Assembly: GCF_900110035.1 (NCBI RefSeq) | Contig: NZ_FOCF01000003.1 | Location: forward strand, 1 to 64,000 | Length of the DNA: 64,000 nucleotides | Source: Sphingomonas gellani | GTDB lineage: Bacteria; Pseudomonadota; Alphaproteobacteria; Sphingomonadales; Sphingomonadaceae | Reading direction: 5' to 3' | Shown here: positions 1 through 8,570 of the stretch, in pieces | Position numbering within the stretch: position 1 is the stretch's first letter | How the letters are laid out: each line of letters opens with the position of its first letter | The notes under the pieces: model-generated | Database searches by the model: none | Told to the model about the DNA's origin: nothing | Seen by the model: only the letters and a program-made list of their open reading frames with translations | Translations under genes and position numbers: made by a program

Positions 1-185
1 TCGTCGGGCGCACCGTGGTCTTCCTTGCCGTCGAGCGTTTCCAGCGTCGGCGTGGCCAGCTTGGCGAGGTCGACCTCGTCCTGCGTCGGCGTCGGCCGCA
101 CGTTCTCGGTCCGCTCCAGCGCGGCCTTGTTCTGCTCTTCCAGGTCCTTGCGGGACTGTTCGAGCAGTTCTTGCGGGGTAGGCAT
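1..185 (-). CDS. Unknown phage protein downstream of the capsid gene (partial, N-terminus only)
   Basis: A frame open to the window edge starts with ATG at 185, preceded by an AAGGA ribosome site. The visible 61 residues are polar and rich in Glu, Gln, Lys and Pro, starting MPTPQELLEQSRKDLEEQ, which suggests a helical or disordered N-terminus. It lies 56 bases after the capsid stop on the same strand, so it belongs to the morphogenesis operon. In HK97-like phages this slot often holds a head-completion or connector protein, but nothing visible identifies the family. The rest of the gene is outside the window. Confidence 0.6.
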   Translation of the reverse strand, partial: MPTPQELLEQSRKDLEEQNKAALERTENVRPTPTQDEVDLAKLATPTLETLDGKEDHGAPD

Positions 186-241
186 GTGCCTGATCCTTCT
201 TCACGAGGGACCGGCCGGGCGGGGCGCCCGGCCGGCGGGGG

Positions 242-2170
242 TTACCAGGTGACCGCGGTGCGGACCACGACGGTGCCGGCGCGGCGCATCGCCCAGCTGA
301 CGTCCATGATCATCCGCAGCGCGAGGCTGTCGGTCTGGAACATGGAGCGGACCGAACCGCCGGTCGGCAGAGCGCCAGCCGCGCCGATCTGGGCCGGTGC
401 GGTGTCTTCCATGTGCAGCACCGTCTGGTCGCTCACGTCGAAGCGCGGCACGTCGCCCACCGCCGACATGAAGTCGGCCGCATCGACCAGGACGAGCACG
501 CCCGCCGGCACCGTGGACGAGATCAGCGCCGGGTAGCCCATAAAGTTGCCGGCTGCGATCTCCACCTTGAACGGGAAGGCGCCCGACGCGTCCTGGATCA
601 GCCCGGCGCTGATCGCTTGGGTCGGGTTCATCAGCCACACCGGCCGACGCAGGTTGCCATTCGTCGCCGTGGTCAGATCGGTCAGCATGCCCTTGGCGTC
701 TGCGACCAGCGCCGCCATGCCACCGCCCGCCGTGCCGGCCGCCGTGGATGCGCCGTTGCGGATGCCCGCCGGGCGCACCGTGGTTGCGGCATTGGCGTCG
801 AGCAGCACGACATCCAGCGCGATACTGGTGTCCTCCTGGATCGCTTCCCGCAGGATTTGCTCGATCTGCGGAGTGGAATGCTCCGTGATCTCGCGCGTCA
901 TGGTGGTGATGACCGCCATCTTCTTTGGCGTGATCGTCGTGCTGACGAACCCGGCCTGGCGCACGGGAATGGGCGCGCCCTCGCCGACGAACGAACCGGC
1001 GACGGTTGGCGTGGCGGACCGCGACGGCAGGCTGACCTTACCCGCGCGGCCGAAGCCGAACCGGCCACCAATCTCCGCCAGGCGCGGGTAGATGGAGGTC
1101 GGCAGCAACAGGTCGAAGAAGTCGCCAACGGCGGTTTCGACCAGCGCGCCGGCCCAGGCCGGGGTGACGGTATCCGCCGGCACGGTGGCGGAGCGCAGCA
1201 GCACGTCCATCACGGCCTTGGTGGACACGTCCTCGCCATATGCCATCTTCAGCGCGTCGGTGTGGCTCTGGTGCCGCGCGTGCGCCAGCAGACCGACCAC
1301 CATGGACCGGAAGATGTGGTCGACCGGCTCGACCTTGCGGGCGGCAACCGCGAACGGGCGACGCGGCTCGGCCGCACGCTGCTGCACGGGGGCGGGGGTC
1401 GTCACCACTGTCTGGTTGCCGCCCTGTTCGGTCGTGCCGGCGAGGGCCGCTTCGGCGCGGCGGAGGGAGGCCAGTGCGGCGTCCTTCTGCTCGATCTCGC
1501 CGGTGATGGCGTCGATGTCACCGCCGTTGTCGATGGTGGTCTGGAGGTTGCCGCGCAGCTGCGTCAGTTCGGTCTGCGCGCTTTCGATGCGCTCGGAGAG
1601 GGTCGTCATGCTCTTGGTCCTGAGACTGGAGGGGGTCACGGCGGGCTCGCCGAAGGCGCTCCGTCCAGCGGGGGTGATCTCGTCGGCAGTCTCGCCAAAG
1701 ATCAGCCGCTGGGCGTCGCGGGAAAGGTTGAGGCTCTTCGCCACCTGAAGAGCGTTGGGGTTTGCAGGGATGCTCACCACGGAGCACTCCACCAGCTCGC
1801 TTTCGGTGTAGCGCAGTCCACCGTTGGCGATCGGCTCGGCCTTGAGACCGCGAAAGCCAACAGACACGGCGCGGAGCATGCGCGATTCCACGAACGCGCG
1901 GATTTCATCGACACGCGGCGACAGACCGGCGTTAAGGAACTCCAGTTCGCCCAGCAGCGCGCCGTTCTCGACACGCACGTTCTTCCAGGCGCCGATCGGG
2001 AGAGTGCTGTCGTGTCCGAAAAGGGCCACGGGGTTGGATTTGAACGCGGCCAGCTTCCAGCCTGCCGGCTCGATGATGTCGCCGTACCGGTCCCGCGTCG
2101 CGTCCGACATGACGAAGACGTAAGGATTGTCGCCAGCCGCGCGGGCGGTGGCCTTGTGGATGATCTGCAC
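242..2170 (-). CDS. Prohead protease fused to HK97-type major capsid protein
   Basis: One 642-residue polypeptide joins two normally separate phage head proteins. Residues 1-150 look like an HK97 (U35-type) prohead protease: the conserved His region is LFGHDS (His53), the serine region is AVSVGFRGL (Ser103), and the family signature VVSIPANPNA follows at 131-140. Residues about 188-250 are a charged, probably coiled-coil segment like the scaffolding delta domain. From about 270 the sequence is a major capsid protein. Self-cleavage at maturation would release the shell protein. Such fusions are known in some phages. It starts 12 bases after the large terminase stop, with no portal gene between, which is unusual for this gene order. 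The start codon is ATG at 2170. Confidence 0.93.
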   Translation of the reverse strand: MQIIHKATARAAGDNPYVFVMSDATRDRYGDIIEPAGWKLAAFKSNPVALFGHDSTLPIGAWKNVRVENGALLGELEFLNAGLSPRVDEIRAFVESRMLRAVSVGFRGLKAEPIANGGLRYTESELVECSVVSIPANPNALQVAKSLNLSRDAQRLIFGETADEITPAGRSAFGEPAVTPSSLRTKSMTTLSERIESAQTELTQLRGNLQTTIDNGGDIDAITGEIEQKDAALASLRRAEAALAGTTEQGGNQTVVTTPAPVQQRAAEPRRPFAVAARKVEPVDHIFRSMVVGLLAHARHQSHTDALKMAYGEDVSTKAVMDVLLRSATVPADTVTPAWAGALVETAVGDFFDLLLPTSIYPRLAEIGGRFGFGRAGKVSLPSRSATPTVAGSFVGEGAPIPVRQAGFVSTTITPKKMAVITTMTREITEHSTPQIEQILREAIQEDTSIALDVVLLDANAATTVRPAGIRNGASTAAGTAGGGMAALVADAKGMLTDLTTATNGNLRRPVWLMNPTQAISAGLIQDASGAFPFKVEIAAGNFMGYPALISSTVPAGVLVLVDAADFMSAVGDVPRFDVSDQTVLHMEDTAPAQIGAAGALPTGGSVRSMFQTDSLALRMIMDVSWAMRRAGTVVVRTAVTW

Positions 2171-2182
2171 TGCTACGCCTCC

Positions 2183-3931
2183 TCAGACGATCATCGACGC
2201 CGGTTCGAAGATCCCAGCCGCTTCCGGGTTGAGCGTCATCAGCATGACCGCATTGAACATGGCCGCGAGCGGGTCGATCTTCGCGCCGGCCGAGGACTTC
2301 ACGATCGCGACCGCACTGGTGCCCCGTGGCTCCATCTTGGCGTTGCCGACGCACCATTGCATCAGCTTGGTGCCGCCATGGCGCATGGTGCGGGCGGCTA
2401 GCTTCCGCGCCGATCCCTTGACCGCGCTCGACAGCTTGTAGCCTTGGCTGATCGAGGAAAACTGCCCCTCGAAGTCGTGCTTAGACAACTCGTCCACGAT
2501 GGCCGCGACACCCACCGGGTCCAGGCCAATCGCTTCCTTGTCAGGAAAAAGGCCAGCGTCCCGGACCTTGACCAAAGTTTCGACAACGCCGCGAACGTCG
2601 GCCGTCAAATCTTCATCTCGCTCGGTGTCGTCGTCGACCGTACTATCGAGCCGATCATCCGGCATATCGCACCGGATCAGGGTCCCCTCGGCAACGAACT
2701 CGTCCAACTTGGTGACGATATCCTTCCGGCGATCCCACACCACCGCCCAGGCCCAAGCCCGCGTCCACACGAGCCAGCGCATGGACCCTTTCTCCCGTCC
2801 GATCAGGCAAAGCCCGAGCAGATCGTCCAACCCGCCGCCATCAACACCGGCGACAACCACTTCGGATCGGCGGATCAGCTCGTCGAGCGAAACCAGCTTT
2901 ACGTCGGATGCGGCATCCCAGAAGTCGGCCCCGGTCCACCGGTCACGGCTGAGCCGCATGCCAATCTCGACGTTGAGATACTTGGCCAGAACGATCTGTT
3001 GCGAGGTATCGCCGTCCTCACCGCGACCTTCCTTCGCCAGCCTGAGCTTGCGCTGGATGAAGGGGACAGATTGCGATCGTCCGAGGTTTGGGTTGGTTAC
3101 ATAGAAGTTCGCCGGATCGAGATAGGCCTCGTCGTCCCGCATGACCTTCGGCCACTCATAAAGCATGCCCAGGCTGCGCGGATCGTCGATCGTACCGTCG
3201 CGGACACCGCGGAAGTAGTCCAGCTTGTCCTTGAACACGCCGGCCGGCTGCTCGTCGCTGTGGGTCGTCAGGTAGATGACGAAGCCTTCCGGACGCGACG
3301 CCAGCCCGCCGGTCGCCTCTTCGAGCATGCTTTCCGATCCGGCACGCTTACCGAATACCCAAAGCTCGTCGACCAGTACGAAGCCGGCCTTGCTGCCGCT
3401 CACCGTCTGGGTGTCAGCCGCGATCACGCGGAGTTCCGCACCGGTCTTGCGATGCTTGATCAGCCGCTGGTTGCTGACGATGTGCATCAGCTGATTGAGC
3501 TTCGGGTCGGCACGGACCATCGCCGCTGCCGGATCGAAGCTGTTCCCGGCCACCTTCTGGGTGGGCGCTAGGATGCTCAGGGCAGCGCCGTGACGAAAGT
3601 TGCGGATCAGGGCCGTCAGCATGATCCCGGCCGCGATCGTCGACTTGCCGTTCTTCTTGCTGATCAGCAGCAGAAACTCTTCGATCAGTCGACGACCGGC
3701 GACAGGGTCGAACGCGCCGAAGATGGCCGCGACCAGATCGAACACGAACGGCTCGCATGCTTCACCGAAGGTCGGCTGTCCGGGGACATCGACCATCCTA
3801 AGTGCCTTAAACACCGCCAGCGCTCCCGCCGCCTGATCGGGGAACAGCGGCGCGAAGGGCACCAGCGACTGGCGCTCCACGATACGCTTTTCCCAGTCGG
3901 GGCAGGCGGTGGTCCAGATCGGGTCCGTCAC
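2183..3931 (-). CDS. Phage terminase large subunit (packaging ATPase/nuclease)
   Basis: This is the motor that cuts concatemeric phage DNA and pumps it into the prohead. The 582-residue length fits HK97-type large terminases. The Walker A-like loop SKKNGKST is at 91-98 and the Walker B strand FVLVDEL at 184-190, ending in the Asp-Glu pair needed for ATP hydrolysis. The C-terminal RNase H-like nuclease half begins near 358, with the metal-binding aspartate in VVAGVDGGGLDD (Asp364). The start is GTG at 3931. The small terminase gene lies immediately upstream (stop at 3939, 7 bases away) and the protease-capsid fusion downstream, so packaging and head genes share a transcript. Confidence 0.95.
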   Translation of the reverse strand: MTDPIWTTACPDWEKRIVERQSLVPFAPLFPDQAAGALAVFKALRMVDVPGQPTFGEACEPFVFDLVAAIFGAFDPVAGRRLIEEFLLLISKKNGKSTIAAGIMLTALIRNFRHGAALSILAPTQKVAGNSFDPAAAMVRADPKLNQLMHIVSNQRLIKHRKTGAELRVIAADTQTVSGSKAGFVLVDELWVFGKRAGSESMLEEATGGLASRPEGFVIYLTTHSDEQPAGVFKDKLDYFRGVRDGTIDDPRSLGMLYEWPKVMRDDEAYLDPANFYVTNPNLGRSQSVPFIQRKLRLAKEGRGEDGDTSQQIVLAKYLNVEIGMRLSRDRWTGADFWDAASDVKLVSLDELIRRSEVVVAGVDGGGLDDLLGLCLIGREKGSMRWLVWTRAWAWAVVWDRRKDIVTKLDEFVAEGTLIRCDMPDDRLDSTVDDDTERDEDLTADVRGVVETLVKVRDAGLFPDKEAIGLDPVGVAAIVDELSKHDFEGQFSSISQGYKLSSAVKGSARKLAARTMRHGGTKLMQWCVGNAKMEPRGTSAVAIVKSSAGAKIDPLAAMFNAVMLMTLNPEAAGIFEPASMIV

Positions 3932-3938
3932 GGCGTCG

Positions 3939-4412
3939 TCAGTTCAGCAGGCCGGGCGGGGTAGGCGGTGTTTCGTACAGGCCGGTCACTTCGTCCGCCG
4001 CCTGCTGCGCCAGCGCTTTCTTGCCCAGCTTCTCCGGCTTGGCCGGTTTCGAGTGGTGGGCAACCTGATCGGACAGCTGATCGAGCGCGGCCTTGTCGAG
4101 CCGCTTGAACAATTCCTTTTCGGCGGTGACGTTACCCTTCGCCGCTTCGTCGTTGAGCCGCGACAGCTGCGTCATGTTCATCCGCAGCCGGGCAGCGGCC
4201 CGCTTCGCCACCTCGGCAAAATAATGCTTCCGCAGCGTCGGCACCGACAGTCCGATCGCCGTGGCCGCATCCTTGACCGACAGGCCGCTCGCGAACGCCA
4301 GCAGCACCTTGTTGGAGTTTTCGAGGCTCCAGACATGCTCCGGTCGCCCACGGCCTTCGTTGCGCGGCAGGATCGGATCGCCGAACAGGTCGACCCCCAA
4401 ATTCTCCGCCAT
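3939..4412 (-). CDS. Probable phage terminase small subunit (DNA recognition)
   Basis: About 157 residues. An N-terminal helix-turn-helix is suggested by GLSVKDAATAIGLSVPTLRKHY, whose second helix would be the recognition helix; the rest is helical and Lys/Ala-rich, ending ETPPTPPGLLN. Position directly before the large subunit and the HTH both fit a small terminase, which binds the packaging site and helps load the motor. The start chosen is ATG at 4412 with AGGG 11 bases upstream. ATG at 4436 is an alternative, but the eight extra codons use atypical AT-rich codons. The open frame continues to 4676 without phage-like sequence. The family cannot be confirmed without a profile search. Confidence 0.75.
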   Translation of the reverse strand: MAENLGVDLFGDPILPRNEGRGRPEHVWSLENSNKVLLAFASGLSVKDAATAIGLSVPTLRKHYFAEVAKRAAARLRMNMTQLSRLNDEAAKGNVTAEKELFKRLDKAALDQLSDQVAHHSKPAKPEKLGKKALAQQAADEVTGLYETPPTPPGLLN

Positions 4413-4485
4413 CAAGAAAAAATCCCTACGTGGCATCGGATGCGGTCTAGGCGGACCGCCCCTCAGCCGTTTTCGACCACCCCCC

Positions 4486-4842
4486 CTACCTGCCGGAGCG
4501 GTGCTCTTCGCGTTGCTTGTCGCTGTCGTGGCACGGCTTGCAGAGCGTCTGGAGATTGCACTCGTCCCAGAACAGCGCCTCATCGCCACGGTGCGCGCGC
4601 TTGTGATCCGCCACCAGCAGCGACGTGTCAGGCTCGATACGACCGCAGCCGGGCCGCTGGCAGGTGAACCGATCACGCACCAGCACCGACCATCTCAGCG
4701 CCTGCCACCGCGCCGTCTTGTACCACTTGCGCCACGGCTGTTCGTCACGCCGTCGGTCATAGGTCTGACGATCGTGCGACAGATGCGGCACGCGGGATCG
4801 CAGCGGCGACAGGCGAGACGACAAGCCCTTGAGCCTGCCCAT
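4486..4842 (-). CDS. Phage HNH endonuclease
   Basis: A 118-residue protein with a complete HNH fold signature in its C-terminal half: a first zinc pair in CQRPGCG, the catalytic VADHKRAH motif, the central asparagine in DECNLQTLC, and the second zinc pair CKPCH. The N-terminal half is basic, with many Arg residues (about 30-60), and would bind DNA. HNH proteins next to terminase genes commonly take part in cos cleavage with the terminase in HK97-like phages, and that is the likely role here. The start is ATG at 4842 with GGAG upstream. A strong hairpin (4861-4896) lies just before the gene. Confidence 0.9.
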   Translation of the reverse strand: MGRLKGLSSRLSPLRSRVPHLSHDRQTYDRRRDEQPWRKWYKTARWQALRWSVLVRDRFTCQRPGCGRIEPDTSLLVADHKRAHRGDEALFWDECNLQTLCKPCHDSDKQREEHRSGR

Positions 4843-4860
4843 GCACGTGGCTCCAAACGG

Positions 4861-4896
4861 CGACGGGCGGCGTGACCGAAGTCGCGCCGCCCGTCG
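4861..4896 (-). terminator. Strong hairpin with C(UUCG)G loop between DUF6362-like and HNH genes
   Basis: On the minus strand the transcript folds into a 12-bp stem (CGACGGGCGGCG with CGCCGCCCGTCG), one mismatch, then a GAC/GUC stem capped by a UUCG tetraloop of the very stable C(UUCG)G class. There is no long U-run downstream, only a short TTT in the next 12 bases. It lies between the replication genes and the packaging genes, so it may act as an attenuator, a partial terminator or an RNA-processing site at the early/late boundary. The structure is read directly; its function is inferred. Confidence 0.55.
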
Positions 4897-4993
4897 AAGG
4901 CTCCAGGGGGATACACCGGTCAGCACCCGAAGGCCCGTCCCAGTGTGGCAATAAATAGCCTGAAAACACCCGATAGACGAACAGGGAAAATCG

Positions 4994-5542
4994 TTACGCC
5001 CGATCTTTTCCGGGATTGACACGTGTAGCCCAAGCGTTTCCGCCATTCTTGGCGACACAGATCGCATTGAGCGCGCGTCCGTACCGCATCCGCAGGCCAT
5101 CCGCGCCACGCTTCAGCCCCATCGGAGCGAGCAGACGCCGCCACGGCACCTCACGCCCGCCGCGCGCCAGGTGCGCAATGGCCAATCCGATCAGCTTCCG
5201 GTCGAGCGGGTTCAGCATCTCGGTCCAGCCGAACGCCTCCTCCATCTCGCCCACCTCTTGCCGCGTCAGGGAGGCGGGACGGATCATCACCTCGCCGCCC
5301 GTCTCCAAACCACCGCGCGCATCATAGTCGCCCGGCTCCGGCATGATCAGGTGCCATGGCCCGTCGCTGCCGCCACGCACCCAGGCACGTTCACGGTCGG
5401 GCTGGCGCCAGCAGGTGATCATCGCCTCCACCAGCCGGTCCTGCACCATGTCGAAGGTCCAGAACGAGGGTGGAAGGGAACCGCCTTCCATCGGAACGGG
5501 AGTGTTGGGGGCAGGGGCTTCCATGATGTGCCGGTCGGTCAT
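4994..5542 (-). CDS. DUF6362-like phage protein
   Basis: About 182 residues from ATG at 5542. The pattern resembles DUF6362, a family common in alphaproteobacterial phages next to terminase genes: an opening segment FWTFDMVQDRLVEAMITCW, a middle MEEAFGWTEMLNPLDRKLI with the typical acidic-aromatic residues, and a C-terminal HTH-like stretch PWRRLLAPMGLKRGADGLRMR followed by a Tyr-containing helix. A DNA-binding or packaging-related role is plausible from context but not known. The gene lies between the primase-helicase and the HNH/terminase group. Two of the TGGAAGG heptamer repeats fall inside its 5' coding part. Assignment is by remembered pattern, not by search. Confidence 0.6.
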   Translation of the reverse strand: MTDRHIMEAPAPNTPVPMEGGSLPPSFWTFDMVQDRLVEAMITCWRQPDRERAWVRGGSDGPWHLIMPEPGDYDARGGLETGGEVMIRPASLTRQEVGEMEEAFGWTEMLNPLDRKLIGLAIAHLARGGREVPWRRLLAPMGLKRGADGLRMRYGRALNAICVAKNGGNAWATRVNPGKDRA

Positions 5543-5770
5543 GCTCAAAACTCGCGGTTTTCCGCCATTCTTTGGAATGGCTGTCTGATCAAATGGAAAG
5601 GATGGAAGGGTTGGAAGGGTAAAACGGGTCGATATCGTGTGTGCGCATGCGCGCACATGCGCACATCACGGCGGGAGGTGGGATTAGCGTTCCAGCCCTT
5701 CCAAACCCGCACAAATCTGCCATTTCTGCCCTTCCAACGCGCCTTCCACCCGGAACCCTCAACCCTTCCA
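5471..5770. repeat. Cluster of eight TGGAAGG/CCTTCCA heptamers (iteron-like)
   Basis: The heptamer occurs at 5471-5477, 5603-5609 and 5612-5618 as TGGAAGG, and at 5484-5490, 5697-5703, 5730-5736, 5742-5748 and 5764-5770 as CCTTCCA. Four copies extend to the 9-mer CCCTTCCAA or its complement (5611-5619, 5696-5704, 5729-5737, 5763-5771). The three rightmost of these start 33 and 34 bases apart, about three helical turns. Chance would give far fewer than one copy in 300 bases. The block lies directly behind the primase-helicase stop codon, a place where phage and plasmid origins or initiator sites occur. Confidence 0.6.
5636..5666. other. 31-base alternating pyrimidine-purine tract with a 24-base near-palindrome
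   Basis: From C5636 to T5666 every step alternates pyrimidine and purine (GT, GC and AT steps), a pattern able to adopt left-handed Z-DNA under negative supercoiling. Bases 5641-5664 also form a palindrome with a single mismatched pair. The tract sits in the middle of the heptamer repeat cluster in the 229-base intergenic gap between the primase-helicase and the DUF6362-like gene. It may be a protein-binding or DNA-opening site. No coding sequence with a plausible start was found in this gap. Confidence 0.5.
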
Positions 5771-5771
5771 A

Positions 5772-8570
5772 TTACAGGGTATCGTAATCGGTGAAGGGTC
5801 CGGGATCGTGGCCATAGCCGCCGCTGGACGGCTCGGTTTCGGCGAAGTCGGACACGGACTTCGTCATCTCCATATCCAGCCACTGGATGCCGTTCGAGCG
5901 TTTATTCTCGAACCCGCGATCCTCCATCGCCTTGGTGAAGCCGACCTGCTGCCACTCGGCCGCCCCGTTCGCCTTCGCCCATGCCGTGAACAGCGCGAAC
6001 AGTTCGGACGACTTCGCCCGAGCACCCTCTTTCGGCCGCGTACATTCGTCCAGGAACCGGCCCAGCTGGTCGCTCTGCTCACGATACTTCGCCGTGGCAG
6101 CGATCACGCTCTCCGGCTCGACAAGTCCCTCCATGCGCCAGTCCAGCAATCCGGCCAGCATCCGGTTGAATACGCCTGACGCCTCTTTGCGCAGCTTGTC
6201 CGGCAACGACTTGTCGACCTCTTCCTTGGCGATCTGCACGTCCCACGGCACCAGCATGACGCGCCGCCATATGCCGTCGTCATGGCCGGTAATCTTGGGC
6301 TTGTGGTTGCCCGACACCGTGACCTTGAACGACGGCAGGAAGGTGAAGAAGCCCTTGTTCAGGTGCCGCGCATCGATCGGCTCACCACCCGTGATGAGCT
6401 TGATCAACGCCTCTGCCAGTTTCGCGCCCTTCTCCGGTTCGGAGGTGCGGAGGAAGCGGATACCGGGCAGCCGCGCCAGATCAGGCGTCGCCTCACCGCC
6501 CTTGCGGCCACGGCCCTGATCGAGGAACGTCTCGATCGCGACGGACCCGCCATAATCGCCCGCGATATGCCCCAGAAGGTCGCTCAGCGTGGACTTACCG
6601 TTGCGGCCCTTGCCGTGCCAGAACGCCAGCTTCTGCTCACTGATGTCGCCCGTCATCGACAAACCGGCCCACTGGTGCAGGAACCGGCGCATCTTCTCGT
6701 CAGGCTGCACTGTCGCAAGGAAGCCGTCATACGTCTCGCAGGTGGCATCCGGATCATAGATGACATTGGCGACCTTGCTAATCAGATCGCCGGGCCGATG
6801 CGGGTCAAGGCGTATTGAAGGCATATTGCCATTGAGTCCGAGCCGGATCGTGCCGTTCAGCACATTGATGGCCAACCGGTCGGCATCCATGGCATCGGCG
6901 CGGATCGCTATGTCGGGAAAAGACTTCACCAGCCCTGCGATGCAGCCGAGCCGCTGTGCGCCTTCGCTGGACTTGGCATGATCGCGCAGCATGTCGCTGA
7001 AATAGATCGGCACCTTGCTATCGCCGGCACCGCGCCACTTGTAGATGAAGTTCAGCGTTGACCGCCGCACATCGTCCGGCGCGTCCTCCGGCAGGTCCTC
7101 CCGCAACCCGCTCGCCTCGACCAGGTCGGCTTCGTGGCGGATCGCTCGTATCGTGTCGAACACGGCAAGGCTCACCTTGCCGGGCATCTTGTCCTTTTCC
7201 TCCGATAGCAGTTCCCACCGGCGATCGTCCCACACGAACCAGCCCAGTTCCGTGCAGAACCGGAACCGCCAGCCATGTCGGCGATGAAACCGCTCGGCGT
7301 TGCCTAGGTCGGTCATCGCCATAGTGGCGCAGGCTCGGTCGGTATCGGGGTCTGCGGACGGCGCGATGCGGCCCCCTGACCCCGTAGTGGAACCGGAAAC
7401 CGCCGATGTTCCAGATTGGAAGGCATCCGCTTCGCTGCCGAAGCCGGGTGCGGGCCGATCGGCATATCGATCGAGCTCGTCGGCATAGGCGTCGACGGGC
7501 GGCAACGGCGGTGCGCCGGAGGATGAAGCGGAGCCGCCGCTGTCGCGACGGCGCGCATAGGTGCCGATGCCGCTCAGATCGTGCGGCGCGGACTGGCCGC
7601 CCTCCAGACCGTTGTCGATCGCGGCCAGGTGCTTGTCGAACGCGGCCGGATCGAACGTCCGCACCACCTCGATCAACGCCGACCGCACCACCGCGATCGA
7701 GATCGCGCCGGCACCGACGAACCCGCCCATGTTGTAGGCGGCCTGATAGGCGCCCTTGTTGCGTCCGCCATGGCGACCACCGCCAACCGGCGTCGAGGCG
7801 AGCTCCATCACCGTGCGGTCCAGCGCCGCCATGGCGTAGCGGCGATGCGCCGCGTCCACGTCGACGGGAAACACGTCCGAGGGCATCGACACGGCCGGCC
7901 GGGCGGCATCGGCGCGCGCCGGCTTCGTTTTCGGTGTGCGCAGGATCGTGACCAGCGCATCGGGCATGTCGACGATCGGCGCGTCGGCATCGCCGCGAAG
8001 CCAGCGATACGGCCCCTCGACGCACCGCTTGCCGTCGCCCACGCAGTAGCTGGGCGGCACGATCACGTACCCGCCTTCACCGCGCACATCGATGTGGTCG
8101 GGCAGGCTGCCGACGTTCCCGATCGGCACGCCATCCGGCATCCGGAAATAGACGTGCACGCCGCCCGACGGCGTCCGCACGGCGAGGCTGACGGGCAGGG
8201 GGCATCCCATCGCCGCCTCTAGCTCCGCCTTCAGACGGTCCAGCGTCCAAACCTCGGTCGTGACCTCGCCCGTCTCTTCGTCGGTATGTTCGTCCACACG
8301 AGGATCGAAGTCGACGATCAGCAGGCCCGACCGGCCGGCCGCGATGCCGATCATCGCCTTGGGCCATTTCTTCCACCAGGCACGGATCTGGTCGGGATCG
8401 GTGTTGGCCTTGCTGACGCCGCCCGAACGGGGGATCGGCTTGCCGTCCGCATCCTTGTCGCGCGGCAGGTACGGGGACTTGTCGGTCGGCTTGCACGGAA
8501 ACACCGGCCAGCCACGGGACGCGAAATGAAGCGCCGCATCGAGCATCGACGCAGCTTGGAGAACTGTCAC
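5772..8570 (-). CDS. PrimPol-D5 (P4-type) primase-helicase
   Basis: A 932-residue replication initiator/helicase. Residues 10-200 are an AEP-type primase-polymerase domain: the aspartates in LLIVDFDP (Asp87, Asp89) and the histidine in GGVHVYF (His139) are the usual metal and nucleotide ligands. A Ser/Gly/Pro-rich linker runs from about 340 to 410. A D5-N domain follows at about 420-600, then a superfamily 3 helicase with Walker A GKGRNGKST at 653-661. Proteins of this type prime and unwind DNA at phage or satellite origins, and heptamer repeats lie immediately downstream. The start used is GTG at 8570; ATG at 8546 is possible, and neither has a strong ribosome site. SSB is the next gene upstream. 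Confidence 0.93.
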   Translation of the reverse strand: MTVLQAASMLDAALHFASRGWPVFPCKPTDKSPYLPRDKDADGKPIPRSGGVSKANTDPDQIRAWWKKWPKAMIGIAAGRSGLLIVDFDPRVDEHTDEETGEVTTEVWTLDRLKAELEAAMGCPLPVSLAVRTPSGGVHVYFRMPDGVPIGNVGSLPDHIDVRGEGGYVIVPPSYCVGDGKRCVEGPYRWLRGDADAPIVDMPDALVTILRTPKTKPARADAARPAVSMPSDVFPVDVDAAHRRYAMAALDRTVMELASTPVGGGRHGGRNKGAYQAAYNMGGFVGAGAISIAVVRSALIEVVRTFDPAAFDKHLAAIDNGLEGGQSAPHDLSGIGTYARRRDSGGSASSSGAPPLPPVDAYADELDRYADRPAPGFGSEADAFQSGTSAVSGSTTGSGGRIAPSADPDTDRACATMAMTDLGNAERFHRRHGWRFRFCTELGWFVWDDRRWELLSEEKDKMPGKVSLAVFDTIRAIRHEADLVEASGLREDLPEDAPDDVRRSTLNFIYKWRGAGDSKVPIYFSDMLRDHAKSSEGAQRLGCIAGLVKSFPDIAIRADAMDADRLAINVLNGTIRLGLNGNMPSIRLDPHRPGDLISKVANVIYDPDATCETYDGFLATVQPDEKMRRFLHQWAGLSMTGDISEQKLAFWHGKGRNGKSTLSDLLGHIAGDYGGSVAIETFLDQGRGRKGGEATPDLARLPGIRFLRTSEPEKGAKLAEALIKLITGGEPIDARHLNKGFFTFLPSFKVTVSGNHKPKITGHDDGIWRRVMLVPWDVQIAKEEVDKSLPDKLRKEASGVFNRMLAGLLDWRMEGLVEPESVIAATAKYREQSDQLGRFLDECTRPKEGARAKSSELFALFTAWAKANGAAEWQQVGFTKAMEDRGFENKRSNGIQWLDMEMTKSVSDFAETEPSSGGYGHDPGPFTDYDTL

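Noticed and set aside
413..2401. Very long open frame (662 codons) on the plus strand opposite the capsid and terminase genes
   Set aside because: It is the mirror frame of high-GC coding DNA; its product is Arg/His/Gly-rich without a recognisable domain, while the minus-strand frame is a clear capsid protein.
5589..5771. 60-codon minus-strand frame in the repeat-rich gap
   Set aside because: No ribosome site, low-complexity product dictated by the heptamer repeats; the gap is better seen as regulatory or origin DNA.
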